Source of the DNA: Closterium sp. Naga37s-1
Taxonomy: Eukaryota; Streptophyta; Zygnematophyceae; Desmidiales; Closteriaceae
DNA length: 64,000 nt
NCBI GenBank assembly: GCA_947471745.1
Contig: CANJKZ010000170.1
Coordinates: 1,257,001 to 1,321,000, forward strand
Direction of reading: 5' to 3'
Under the pieces are notes generated by a model. That model ran no database searches, was not told the DNA's origin, and worked only from the letters and a program-made list of their open reading frames with translations. Positions 1 to 10,589 of the stretch are shown piece by piece (position 1 is the first letter of the stretch; each line of letters opens with the position of its first letter). A program made the translations under genes and the position numbers.

Positions 1-2
1 CT

Positions 3-479
3 TTGGAGGTCTCCTCTGACACCTCTAGCCCAGCTGAGGGGGGTGACCCCGCTGCTGACGACACGACAGCCACTCGCCGCTCCCCGCGCTTGGAGACCCC
101 TCCTGGTTTTCCGCATCGGCCATCTTCACCGCCTGTGCAGCCTATCGCTGTGGACTCTGGTGCTGCTGGGGGTGGTGACACTGGGGGTGCAGACTCTGGA
201 GGTGCTGGTCCTGGGGTTGCTGACTCTAGGGGTGGTGGTTCTGGGGGTGCTGCGAGTCCTAGTGGTGGTGGGGTCGTGGGTGCCCCTGCAGGAGGTTCTG
301 TTGTTAGACAGCAAAAGCAGTCTCATCGTCAGGAGACTCTCTCGCCGCAGCAGCTTCGCGAGCGGGTTGTTCGGCAAGGCCACTCTGGTGCTGGGGCTTG
401 GAGTACAAGAGCTGCTGGTGCTGGAGGTGCTGGTGCTGGAGGTGCTTGAGCTGGAGGTGCTGGAGTTGCTGGTGCTGGA
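3..479 (+). pseudogene. Copia pol fragment: integrase-RT linker, first part
   Basis: In the frame starting at base 3 the sequence encodes a Ser/Pro-rich stretch followed by Gly-Ala repeats and a Q-Q-L-R-E-R type motif. The same order follows the integrase core in the other Copia copies of this window (for example 35,945-36,634 minus). The Gly-Ala repeats hit an in-frame TGA at 447-449 (Gly codon GGA to TGA). Coding continues on the far side of the inserted element at 2,296. The 5' end lies outside the window. The reading frame at 43-495 is a shadow of this repeat in another phase. Confidence 0.7.
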
Positions 480-716
480 TGTCGAAAGTAGCTAGTTGCA
501 GTTGGGAACCATGGCTAGGGTCCAAGGTATTAGCTTGAGTGTCGAGAGAGTAGGGGGAGCAGAAAAGAGCAAAAGGGTGAGTTCACTATAGAGCGAGCAG
601 TACAAATAGGCAAGAATGAAGAAAGGTGCACCACCAAACAGAAAGTTATATGACTACAGTATTCTACACTACAGGCAATTATAGAACAATATATAGAATT
701 ATATATTATTCTGACA
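480..716 (-). repeat. LTR (3' LTR of the minus-strand element)
   Basis: 237-bp terminal repeat, TG...CA, about 98% identical to 2,059-2,295. It is followed inward by a polypurine-tract complement. Confidence 0.85.
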
Positions 717-1319
717 CGCCCCCATAAGTGCCTGTAGGGAAGAATGTGCAGTCAACGCCCCCATTATGGGGTACACCAGACAGGCCGCAGCGGAAATCAC
801 AGCAACAAGCAAGAGCAGTAGTAGCCAGTGCAGGAGTGGCAAATACAGCTATAGCACGCCCTCAGCCAAGGCAAAAGCAGTAGAAGGTGTAGGGGCGGTA
901 GGTCGCCTGAGGAGCAGGCTCTGTGGCTGCAACATGTAGCAGGACAGCAGCGGCTCGACGGCAGCACCTGCAGGCCCCAGCAGCAGACAGCAGAAACAAG
1001 GGCAGGTGGCGGCAGGGGTGGCAGTAGGAGGTGCCACGGTAGCAGCGGGTGGCAGCTGCAGATGCTTGACTGTTTTCCCACCACCCTCTCTTACCCTCCC
1101 CCCCACAGCAGCACAAGCGGCAGTGAGAGAGAGAGGAGGGGTGGCTGCTGGCTTGGCAGAGTCTCTCTCGCCACCCTCTCACACTCCCCCCGTTTCCCTT
1201 CACCCTCCCCCCGCAACCTCTCCTCCCCCTTCACGGCGGATCCCGCTGAAGGGAGGGGTAGGACGGGCTGCAGGCAACTCACACCCGCCACCCCCACATC
1301 TCCCTCCCCCCACGGCGGA

Positions 1320-1960
1320 AACTGCAGAAGGGGGGGGGGGGGGGGGGGGGGGGGGGGCGACGCGTGGCCTCCCAGGGCGCCAAAACAGGCGGCAGAAGGG
1401 GCGACGCCCGGCCCCCCCCCCAAGGTCGCGCCCCCCCAGGGCGCCGCGACAGGCGACGGGAAAAGAGGGGGGGGGGGGGGGGGGGCGCGGGCCCCGGGTG
1501 CGCCGCGACAGGGGACCAGGCATGGCCGGGGTAGGGCCGGGGCAGGGTCGGGGCAGGGCTGGGGCAGGGAAGGGGGAGGGCCGTGGCAGGGCCGGGGCAA
1601 GGCCGGGGCAGGGTCCGTGCAGGGCCGTGGCAGGGCAGGGGCAGGGCTGGGGCAGGGGCCGCGACGAGGGCTGCGACGGGAGGCCGCGACGGGGGGCCGC
1701 GACGGGGGGCCGCGACGGGGGGCCGCGACAGGGGGCCGCGACGGGGGGCCGCGACGTGGGGCTGCGACGTGGGGCCGCGACGGGGGGCCGCGACGTGGGG
1801 CCGCGACGGGGGGCCGCGACAGGGCGACGGGGCAGGGCCGGGCGACGGGGCAGAGCCGGGGCGAGGCTGTGACGGGGCCGCGACAGGGCCGCGACGGGGT
1901 CGCGAAGGGGCCACGAAGGGGCCTCGAAGGGCCGCGACGGGCAGCAGGGCAGAGCGCGAA
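1320..1960. repeat. G-rich tandem repeats and poly-G tracts
   Basis: About 28 consecutive Gs at 1,330-1,357 and about 19 at 1,467-1,485. These are followed by degenerate tandem units of the type ggggccgcgac and gggcagggccg up to about 1,960. Long open frames through it (for example 1,006-1,872) encode only Gly/Arg/Ala repeats and are by-products of composition. Similar units fill the leaders of every Copia in the window. Confidence 0.85.
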
Positions 1961-2058
1961 ACGCGCTAAAGGCAGTTTAGGAAAAAAAAAAGTTTAAAGT
2001 TGGTGGGCCCATGAAGTAGTTGAAAACAGCAGGCCAGGATGTTACGTGCTCTGTACCA

Positions 2059-2295
2059 TGTCGAAAGTAGCTAGTTGCAGTTGGGAACCATGGCTAGGGT
2101 CCAAGGTACTAGCTTGAGTGTCGAGAGAGTAGGGGGAGCAGAAAAGAGCAAAAGGGTGAGTTCACTATAGAGCGAGCAGTACAAATAGGCAAGAATGAAG
2201 AAAGGTGCACCACCGAGCAGAAAGTTATATGACTTCAGTATTCTACACTACAGGCAATTATAGAACAATATATAGAATTATATATTATTCTGACA
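2059..2295 (-). repeat. LTR (5' LTR of the minus-strand element)
   Basis: 237-bp terminal repeat, partner of 480-716. The primer-binding site lies immediately inside it at 2,048-2,058 on the minus strand. Confidence 0.85.
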
Positions 2296-4775
2296 GTGGA
2301 GGTAATGGAGCAAGGGGTACTCGAGGTACCGGAGCTGGAGGTACAGGAGGTACTGGTGCTGGAGGTGCTGGAGCTGCTAGCGCTGGAGGTACTGGAGCTG
2401 GAGGTACTGGAGGTACTGGAGCTAGTGGAGCTGGAGGTACTGGAGGTTTTGGTGCAGGGGCTGCTGGTGTTAGAGGTACTAGAGCTGGAGGTACTGGAGG
2501 TACTGGAGCTGGAGGCAATGGAGCTGGTGGCTCTAGTACTGTGGGTTCTGCGTCGCGACGACTGTTTTTATACCCACAGCCGCAATCGTCACTATCACCA
2601 CCTGGCTCGGCACTTCGCCAGGTTCTTAGTCTTCCGTCTTCCACTGGCCTTACTCCACCTCTTCTGTATCCTCTGCTTGACCAATCACAGCCTCAGTTGC
2701 TGCCTGGCTCCCCACTGCCTGCTCCTTCTCCTTACCTTGCACAGACAGGCTCCCTGACAGAGACTCGTGCATCTGAGTCTCGTCATGCCTCCCCTGTTTG
2801 CACTGTCAGTCGTGATCGTTGTCCTCATCCTCCACCTGTTCCTGGCACGCACATTATGGCACTTCGTCCTTCCTGTGTTCCACAACGTGTTGCTCTACCG
2901 TCTCCTCCAACGTCCTCTCTTCCTGACGTTCCTGACCCCGAGTCCGACCTTGCACGTGCTGCTAGTCCTACTTTCACGCACTTCTTGGCTACGCTTGTCA
3001 CTGACCCTTCCTTTAAGTTTGCTGTTGCGTCTGAATTTGTTGCTACCTGTCGTCTCGACTACTTCGCGAGTCTTGTTACTGAGTCTGAGTTTGACTGTCC
3101 TCCGTCCGTCGGGGGCTGACGTCCTTGAGGATAGGCACTTTGAGCTCGAGTGCCTCGCAGCTGCTGTACCTCATCTCCCGTCCATGCTACTTTGCCCTAA
3201 GGGAGACTCGTTTGCACTAGACATCCCTACCTCACGCTCTTACGCAGAAGCGATCACGAGTGAGTACTCCTCTTAGTGGCAGACAGCCATGGACACAGAG
3301 ATGGCTTCTTGGAAGTCCACATGCACCTATGTCGACGAGGTTCCCCCTTCTAGGGCGAACATAGTCGATGGCATGTGGATTTTCAGAGTGAAGCAGCCGC
3401 CGGGTTCTCCGCTTGCCTTCAAGGCGCACTAGGTTGCTCGAGGCTTTAGTCAGCGTCAAGGGGTCAACTACTTCCAGACCTTCTCCCCCACCCCGAAGAT
3501 GACTACTCTTCGGGTGCTGCTGCACGTTGCAGTACAGCGTGACTTCGAGCTGCACTCCCTTGACTTCTCCACAGCTTTCTTGCAGGGCAGCCTTCACGAG
3601 GAGACCTGGCTGCGCCGCCCACCTGGCTTCACTGGGTCGTTTCCTGCGGGTAACCAGTGGAGCCTCCGGCGGCCAATCTACAGTCTCCGCCAGGTGCCCC
3701 GCGAGTGGCACGACACACTGAGGATGACACTTGCGGCTCTTGCATTTGCTCCTTTGATTGCTGACCCGTCACTGTTTCTGCGCACTGACCTTTCTCTGCC
3801 GCTGTTCTACGTCCTCGTGTACATCGACGATTTGGTCTTTGCTACTGCCGACACTGAGGCGCTAACCCTTGTGAAGGCGGAGCTGCAGAAGAGACACACT
3901 TGCACAGACCTGGGTGAGCTGCGTAGCTATCTTGGCTTCAAAATCACTCGGGACAGAGCATCATCACTCTGACTCAGTCACATATGGTGCAGCAGGTCCT
4001 TCAACACTTCGCCTTTCAGTTCTCCTCGCCACAGCCTACTTCTCTGCCTACAGGCCACTCGGTCTCAGCTCCACGTTTGGACAAGTCCGTAGAGCCAAGT
4101 GGTCCGTAACCTGAGCTTGTGGGCTGCCTCATGTACCTGATGATGTGCACTCGATCTGACCTCGCATACCCTCTCAGCATCCTTGCTCACTTTGTTGCGC
4201 CCGGGAGACACCGGAAGTAGCAAAGGACAGCTGCACAGAGGGTACCGCGTTACTTATGCAGTACGTCAGGCATGGGGCTTGTGCTTTGAGGACGTGGCTC
4301 AGTGGTACTTACATGACATTCAGACGCTTCTTGGGCCGACGACCAAGCGACTCCCTGGTCGTCATATGGTTAATATTTCAGTCTCGGCTCTGGTTCTATC
4401 TCATAGAGGTCCACTCGTTCGTCTTCTGTGCTTGGTTCCAACTTTGAGGCCAAGATCTACGTTGGGGCTAAAGCTGCATGCTGGCTGACTGACTTGGGTG
4501 AGCGGCCTCGTTCTCCTCCAGTTTTGTACGTCGACAACACGGCCATGATTGCCTTGTTTTCGGAGCAGAGACTGGAGCACAGAACGAAGCACATTGCTCT
4601 TCGTTAATTTCTTGTTCGAGAGTTGCAGCAGCATGGTCAGCTTCGCCTTGCTTACGTGGCCTCTCAGGCCAACATTGCTGATGTCTTCACCAATGCCCTT
4701 GGATCTAGTGATCATCAGCGTTTCTGCACTGCTCTAGGCTTTAGGCCTACTCCGCCTCACCCGCTAGTTGCTTGA
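2296..4775 (+). pseudogene. Copia pol fragment: linker, reverse transcriptase, RNase H
   Basis: Starts in the Gly-Ala-Thr repeat linker and continues through the proline-rich segment, the RT (RVT_2) fold and RNase H to a stop at 4,773-4,775. The RT block near 3,499-3,960 keeps the LDFSTAFLQG motif and a YIDD catalytic motif at about 3,819-3,830. The RNase H end keeps the T-K-H-I-A-L-R motif near 4,585. Lesions include a stop at 3,117-3,119, TAG at 3,274-3,276 and 3,430-3,432, and several frameshifts between 3,970 and 4,480. Non-functional. Confidence 0.8.
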
Positions 4776-4890
4776 CTTTGCCTTATACTGTAAACTTTAT
4801 ATATCACGGTGCTGCTTGTGCTTTTATAACTCTGCATGTGAACTGGCCTTGTGGTCACTTGCTTGTGCTCAGAGTGCGTGGTGTACTTTT

Positions 4891-5057
4891 GTCGAACGAA
4901 AGTCATGCAATTTTGACAAATCAAGCAAAGAATTGTGAGTGCATATATGATGTGAAAATATGATAGAATCATTTCTCGACTTAGAGCAACTTTGATAGCA
5001 TCTCTTTTCCAATTTGATATTGTCAAATTACATTAACAAGTAAATGTTTGTTACATT
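4891..5057. other. AT-rich spacer, nothing recognised
   Basis: Short AT-rich stretch between the truncated tail of the first Copia and the 5' LTR of the next. No gene, terminal repeat or target duplication was identified. Confidence 0.5.
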
Positions 5058-5166
5058 TGTTAGGTCATAGTAAGGTGCATTGTATATAGTACAATACTTT
5101 CTAGGGTTTCCTATTTGTACCCATTTCCTACTATTCAAACTCATTTTGCTTGCATAACTCCTGGCA
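5058..5166 (+). repeat. 5' LTR of the old Copia
   Basis: 109 bp starting TGTTAGG and ending GGCA, directly followed by the primer-binding site at 5,167-5,178. No partner LTR was found in the window. Confidence 0.65.
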
Positions 5167-5931
5167 TGGTATCATAGGGGTCGTTCCTCGCCTAGCTACT
5201 CGCCTCCCTAGCTCCCAGCCTTCGTCGCATGTCGGCTAGCCAGCCTTAGCCCGCCAGAGTCCGCCTGCCACACCCAGCTAGCCAGAGCAAGCCAGCCCAC
5301 ATGCAGTTCATTCCCCTCCCTAGCACACGTCTGTCAGCACAGTGCATTGGTAGTAGCGCGCACGCCTCGCCAGCATGCATAGCATCAGCAGCACACACGG
5401 CCTGTCATCGCGCTGCAGCCTCAGCGCACGTGCATTAGCAAAAGCGCGCATATGGCTAGCGCATACGCAACGTGCGCAGCAACCGCACACGCCACGCGTT
5501 GTCCGCAGCACGAACGCGGCAGTGCATGCATCAGCATACGAATCCCTGCGCACAACCGCTAGCAGTGCCTGTAGCCCCAGCAATCGCCAACCGCCAGCAG
5601 TGCCCTGCTCATGTGCACCTCGCCTACTAGTAGTGCACCACTCTTTCTGCGCGCTCTGCCGACCCACCCACCTACACAAAGTCATTCCTTCTACCTGTGA
5701 CTCTCCTAACAGCGGATTGAAGCCGCATATCCTCTCTCTGGCGCCGTTTTAGGGTTTAATCAACCGCCTCTAGCTCCAGCTGTAACTAGTTCCAGCATTT
5801 CCTAACTCTAGCCGTTTCTAGCTTCACCAGCTCCTTGCTCCTGCCGTTTCTAGCTCCGGCCTCCTAGCTCCAACCATTCCTTACGCCAACCATTTCTAGC
5901 CCGCCGTTCCCACGACCTACTAGCTTTTGCC
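5167..5931 (+). other. Copia untranslated leader
   Basis: Primer-binding site followed by about 760 bp of C-rich, irregularly repetitive DNA (tagct/cagc motifs) leading to the gag start. No gene seen. Confidence 0.6.
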
Positions 5932-6835
5932 ATGGCGTCCATCTGAATCTTTCCCTTCAACGTAGAGGGAATTGAGAAGGACTTTAGCACTTGGCATGCT
6001 TGGCAACACCTTAGGAGCTAGCGTCAAGACGTCGACACTCTGCTCGCCCACACGTCAGATGACCTGCACGCCACTCTGCGTCCCACCCAGCTTTGTACCG
6101 AGCCCATTGAGACAGAGCGGGAGACATTTTCTCAGGGGCACTTAGAGTACTCTTTCTGGGACTCTCGTGACGCCGCTGCTCGTCTCGCTCTCACTGACCT
6201 CCTTCCGCCGACCAAGGCTGCCCATTTTCACCAGGTAAAATCTGCGAAGGAGTATTTTGATGCTCTTGTGTCTCGTTATTCCACTTGGTCTGCCTTCCTT
6301 GTTCACCTCCTAATGCTATTCCTTTTCACCGACCTTGGTGCGTTTGAGGCAACTACCGATTTAGCCCCTTGCCTGCACTCTCTTAATGCTAGCTTCCATA
6401 ATGCCAGCTCCACTGCCCAGCTCGCTCTCACCCCTACCCCCATGTTTGCCACCCTCTACTTCACAGTCACTCGTCTCCCTGACCGCCTCTCGTCTGCGCG
6501 CGACGCGCTTCTTTGACCGCGTGCTTACTATAGACCTCCTTGACACCTCTCGTTGAGATCAAGAGTATCCTCCATTTTGTTGCTTTTGCTACTGCTGCAA
6601 TAGTTCCTCGTCCTTTTTAGGGGTGTGCTATGCCCCATCTTCCCACCTTCGTGGCTTCTCTCTCTGCTACTGAATCGTTTGCTACTGAGGAGACTGCAAC
6701 TTTTTCTGCCGTTGGTTGGCAGAACGGGGCAACGGAGGTAAGAGGGGAGGGAAGGGTGGTGGCGGTGGAGGTGGTGGCGGTGTTGGAGGTACTGGTGCGT
6801 CAAGAGGAGGTAGCTCTGGAGGCAGGGCAGCACTA
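5932..6835 (+). pseudogene. Copia gag relic
   Basis: ATG at 5,932 in the context gccATGGC, then an in-frame TGA after four codons. Scattered blocks align with the gag proteins encoded at 14,688 and 58,065 minus: a W-H-A-W stretch, the A-L-V-S-R-Y-S motif near 6,265, and the L-Y-F-T-V-T-R-L-P motif near 6,460. It ends in a Gly-rich tail (6,740-6,835) that is broken by the insertion at 6,836. Stops and frameshifts make it non-coding. Confidence 0.7.
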
Positions 6836-7854
6836 TGTTATAGTCTAGAGTCCACTTAGGGGTCTCGGATGCCCATGAAACCGCATAAGCAAAATCTGAT
6901 GACTTCGAACCTCCTCGGTTCAAAATGCCGTCACGATCAGCTCCGATATTATACGATGCTGAAACTTGGATAGAATTTAGCTTCAGGTGTCTGATTTCCA
7001 GCGGTATATTGCTTGCTTTCATCAAAGGTGTATGCACTACGCAGTGAACGAAAACGTAAGCTCGGCTGAAAACGTCTAGTTTCATTGATGCAAGGAAGAG
7101 GTAAGTACAACATTGCCTAGGGGACTCTTAAGGGGTTGGGACCATCCTAGGAACTCAGACAAGTTTGAGTCCTAGGGGAGAAAGGCTAGAGAAGGATGGG
7201 AAACATCCTAGCTAGGTCAGCAAAGCCAACCACACTTGGATGTTCAGAGCTGTACTCAAGGCTACCAATAGTGAGTCAAGCTAACCATGAGTCAGCTTGT
7301 CTTCCCACTTGCACCCTCTTGCAAGCTGATTCCAGGAAGACCACACTTCTCAAAAGGAGGGTGGTAGAGTCCCACTTGACCACATGTACTTCTTGTCTCA
7401 TTCTCTGTCCCTGCACCATTGGCATGACAACAATGAAAGGGTGGATAGGGAAATGCTGCCAACAGTGCACCATGACTACAGAACAGTAACTTTCGACAGC
7501 TGTCACGTGTTGCTCCGATGCTGGGTTGTCCTGAAACTCGGTGACCACCTGAGTAACACGGCAAAGAATTGCCACACCGATTTTCAAACCAATCAGAGCT
7601 TGGTAGATGAGTCAGCAGCCGAAATGGTGAACTCGGGTGTTACCAAAAAAGAGTAACACACACTTCCGGGATGCCATAAGTCTTGAAACTAAAAATGTTG
7701 CCATGCCTTGTAAACTGCTTCAAAAAATCTGAAACTTTGAGGGTGTGAAGAACACATGTTGAAGCACCTCTCCACAAAATTCCAAAAGCTGAGCAGGCTT
7801 GTAGGCTGAATGGGAGTGCGATGATCGTGCCACTGTAGTGCTTTGGCACAACTA
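6836..7854 (-). repeat. Long LTR of the minus-strand Copia remnant
   Basis: About 1.02 kb. Its right 406 bp is repeated at 8,561-8,967. The remainder has no second copy, consistent with truncation of the other LTR. No coding potential recognised. Confidence 0.55.
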
Positions 7855-7910
7855 ACTCCCCCTCATCGTGCTCTCATTCATCCCTTAGCTGCTCCCTGAA
7901 GCTGCCTCCC

Positions 7911-8560
7911 TTAGTTGAAGGACATGCCACACAAGGTGGCACAGCTCCAATGCCGATGCTCTGCAAGCCGCTTAGTCAAGAAATCTGCAGGTTGCTTGGT
8001 AGTGTTGATGTAGTGCAAGGAGATGGTGCCCTTCTTCACCTCCTTCCTCACCCAATGCCACTTGATATGCATGTGCTTGTTCAGCCCATGGAGCACAGCA
8101 TTACGCACCATTGCAATTGCTCCTTGGCTGTCACAAAACACAGGTGTAGGACCCTCTTGCTCCTGCCCCAACTCCTCAAGCAACCTCCTCATCCAAACCA
8201 CCTCCTTCACTCCATGAAACAACGTCATGTACTCGCTCTCCGTTTATGAGTGAGCTATCTCTACTTGCTTCTTAGACTTCCAGCTCATTGGACTCCCTCC
8301 AACACAGCATATATAGCCACCATGGGATGTAGCATCACTGATGTCACTTGCCTATGTAGCATCGATGAAGCACGAGAGGTACAAGTGCCCACGCCTTGCA
8401 GGTGCACCAGTCTTTGTGCTCACCTCCTCCACTCCCTTTTGCTCAGCTGCCCATGCACTGAATATTGCAGCCCCACCCTTGAGGTTGCCATGCAGTACCT
8501 CACCAGCCTCTCTGCTGCATCCAGGTGCTCTTGAAGGGGCCTAGACACCACACGGGTGGC
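7911..8560 (-). pseudogene. Copia RNase H fragment
   Basis: On the minus strand it reads the typical Copia RNase H series: an Y-C/A-S-D type strand, S-W-K-S-K-K-Q near 8,270, a T-E-S-E-Y-M segment (after an in-frame stop), C-D-S-Q-G-A-I near 8,130, H-I-K-W-H near 8,070, and A-D-F-L-T-K near 7,970. One frameshift (about 8,430) and one stop are visible. This lineage differs from the other Copias in the window. Confidence 0.75.
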
Positions 8561-8967
8561 AAGGGAAATGCTGCCAACAGTGCACCATGACTATGGAACA
8601 GTAACTTTCGACAGCTGTCACGTGCTGCTCCAATGCTGGGTTGTCCTGAAACTCAGTGACCACCTGTGAAACACGACAAAGGACTGCCACACTAGTTTTC
8701 AGACCAATCGGAGCCTGGTAGATTAGTCAACAGCCGAAATGGTGAACTCGAGTGTTACCAAAAAGAGTAACACACACTTCCGGGATGCCATAAGTCTTGA
8801 AACTAAAAATGTTGCCATGCCTTTTAAACTACTTCAAACATTCTGAAACTTTGAGGGTGTGAAGAACACATGTTGAAGCACCTCCCCACAAAATTCTAGA
8901 AGCTTAGCAGGCTTGTAGGCTGAATGGGAGTGCAATGACCGTGCCACTATAGTGCTTTGGCACAACA
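8561..8967 (-). repeat. Truncated second LTR
   Basis: About 407 bp directly repeating 7,449-7,854 with scattered substitutions. It joins RNase H sequence abruptly at 8,560, showing an internal deletion. Confidence 0.65.
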
Positions 8968-9413
8968 CAATACAGGTACGACGCCTAGGGGTGCTAGCTT
9001 GGGGGGTGTGGCAGGGACACATCAGCAGCAGTCACAACAGCCACAGCAACATCTTCCACAACCACAGCAGCAAATGCATCAGTGGGGCCAGCAACAGTAG
9101 TAGCAGCTCCAGCAATGGGGACCAGAGCAGTAGCGGAGACCTCCACATCAGTGGAGACTTGGTGGTCCTGGGAGCATCGGCTGCAGTAGAGGCCCTACGA
9201 GCTGGGTGGCTCATCGCGGTGGCCGTGACGTTAGCCCCGCTTGTAGTGGATCCTGTCTGGACCAGGTGCAGGCACTACCTTCGAGCGCCTCGACCACTCT
9301 ATACCACGCTGCTTCAATCGCCTCGACAATCTCTATCATCAGAGCCACAGACTTCAGCCGGTCTCCCTGTGCTGGCGAATTCTTATGAGTCGTAGCTACT
9401 ATGTGATTGAGAT
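8968..9413 (+). pseudogene. Copia gag tail relic (zinc-knuckle region)
   Basis: Continuation of the old plus-strand Copia. Near 9,310-9,413 one frame gives R-C-F-N-R-L-D-N and then a degenerate match to the segment that precedes the protease in the element at 13,635 minus (R-C-F-S-R-L-D-D there). A Gln/Ser-rich stretch precedes it. It is interrupted at 9,413 by the next element, whose target duplication gagat ends it. Confidence 0.5.
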
Positions 9414-9634
9414 TGTCAAAACTTAGTTAGGAGCCATGGCTAGGGTTTGAGTGTCGAGAGAGTTTAGGCAAGGGAAGGAGAGTAGCGAGAGGTGTTGGCC
9501 AAGAAAAAGAGGGTTCAATAATGAGAAACAATACACGGATATAGGAAAGAAACAAGAATGGTGCACCACCAACAGCTTATGATAGCTACAGTAAACTACA
9601 GCTACAGGCAGTTACATATATATATATTCCAACA
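9414..9634 (-). repeat. 3' LTR of the RT-less Copia
   Basis: 221 bp, starts TGTCAAAAC and ends CCAACA; about a dozen differences from 16,840-17,058. Confidence 0.85.
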
Positions 9635-10176
9635 CACCCCCATAACTGCTTGCAGCAGGAGTTTGTGCAGCGACATCTCCTGGATGGGTACATCGAACAG
9701 AGTAAAGCAGCAGGAGGCAAAAGCAGTGACAACCGGTGCGGTGGTAGGTAGACATCACTCCTGACACCCCCTCACCCTCCTCCCCCATTGCAGTAGGTGT
9801 GGTAGTAGGAGGCGGCTGTTACTGAAACACGTCCGCCACCCCCTCACCCTCCCCCCACAGCAGCAGGTGCAGCCGTGAGAGAGGAGGAGGCGTGGCGGCA
9901 GCTGCTGCTGCTGCAACACATCCGCCACCCCCTCACACCCTCTCCCCCCCCCCCCCTCCCCCCAAACTGCTGCGGGGTATGAGCTGCGCGTGCGACTGCA
10001 GGGCGCACGGGCATGCAGAAACCGTCGCGCGCAGTAGGAGCAGCAGGGGGGGAAAGGAGAGGCGGAGGGTGGGGGGGGGGGGGGCTGCTGGCTTGGTGAC
10101 GAAGCAGAGCAGCGGGGCGCTGGAGGTGCAACCACCCCCCACCGCCACTCCTGCGTCCCCACAACACCCTCCCCCC

Positions 10177-10208
<32 letters not shown>

Positions 10209-10589
10209 CCCAAACTGCTGCACGCGAAGTAGGAGAGGGAGGAGGAAGTGGGCGGCGGGGACGACGGGAAGCAGGGCAGCGGGGCCCCCGTGCGACGGGC
10301 AGAAAACCGTCGCACGCTGGGGGCGAGCAACATGCAGAACACCGTCGCGTGCTGGGGGCGCGCGATGGGTAGAAAACCAACGCACGCCCGGGGCGTGCGA
10401 TGGGCAGAAACCGCCACACACCCGGGGCGTGCGACAAGCAGAAAACCGACACACGCCCGGGGCGTGCGACAGGCAGAAACCGACGCACGCCCGGGGCGTG
10501 CGACGGGCAGAAAACTGACGCACGTCCGGGGCGTGCGACGGGCAGAAACCGACCGTGGAAGGGCAAAAACCGCACGAGCGCGGTCAGAC
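9635..10589 (-). other. Leader-like segment replacing RT/RNase H
   Basis: Contains C-rich tracts (30 consecutive Cs at 10,178-10,207), motifs shared with the leader-only element at 480-2,295 (ccctcacactcccccc types) and a 34-bp minisatellite at 10,289-10,556. Integrase-linker coding ends at about 10,590 within the proline-rich region that normally precedes RT. A frame stays open through it by composition only. Confidence 0.7.
10289..10556. repeat. 34-bp palindromic minisatellite, copy in the pol 3' end
   Basis: About 7.5 units of 34-35 bp, each with cgacgggcagaaac and the near-perfect palindrome GCACGCCCGGGGCGTGC. Variant units occur in the same order as in the array at 16,366-16,760, including the two ctgggggc units at the start. 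Confidence 0.85.

Larger units (their letters stand above)
480..2295 (-). mobile_element. Non-autonomous, leader-only LTR element
   Basis: Two 237-bp direct repeats (480-716 and 2,059-2,295) begin TG and end CA and differ at about four positions. They enclose 1.34 kb without any gag or pol. Next to the right repeat the minus strand reads a TGGTACAGAGC primer-binding site. Next to the left repeat is the complement of a purine tract (cgcccccata). Flanking 5-mers are ctgga and gtgga (4/5), a plausible target-site duplication inside the linker of the host Copia. LTR similarity to the element at 9,414-17,058 suggests that kind of element supplies its proteins. Low LTR divergence implies a recent insertion. 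Confidence 0.8.
1..4890 (+). mobile_element. Copia LTR retrotransposon relic, 3' part
   Basis: Decayed plus-strand Copia element cut by the window start on the left. It retains the Gly/Ala-rich linker that lies between integrase and reverse transcriptase, then RT, RNase H and the 3' non-coding tail. The tail matches the equivalent tail of the minus-strand Copia at 33,007-33,233 in inverted orientation and stops abruptly near 4,890, so the 3' LTR is missing. A separate element (480-2,295) is inserted in the linker. Several stop codons show it is dead. Confidence 0.8.
6836..8967 (-). mobile_element. Minus-strand Copia remnant with long LTR
   Basis: Starts TGTTATAG and ends CAACA, with flanking 5-mers cacta (6,831-6,835) and caata (8,968-8,972), a 4/5 match to a target-site duplication. 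About 400 bp is directly repeated (7,449-7,854 and 8,561-8,967). The left copy is the end of a roughly 1-kb LTR; the right copy is a truncated LTR. Between them lies an RNase H fragment, and a purine-rich tract (GATGAGGGGGAG on the minus strand) adjoins the left LTR as expected for a 3' LTR. Gag and most of pol are deleted. Confidence 0.65.

Noticed and set aside
1006-1997. Long plus-strand frames of 288-311 codons rich in Gly/Arg/Pro
   Set aside because: They lie wholly in G/C-rich tandem repeats, all frames are open there, and no domain is visible.
4183-4715. Small plus- and minus-strand frames between RT and RNase H
   Set aside because: They are frameshifted pieces and shadows of the decayed Copia pol.
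6930-6960. Minus-strand primer-binding-site-like string (TATCGGAGC)
   Set aside because: It lies inside an LTR that already has a polypurine tract on its other side, so it cannot be the element's primer site.
6528-7085. 185-codon minus-strand frame
   Set aside because: It crosses the boundary between the gag relic and the inserted LTR at 6,836, so it is a chance frame.
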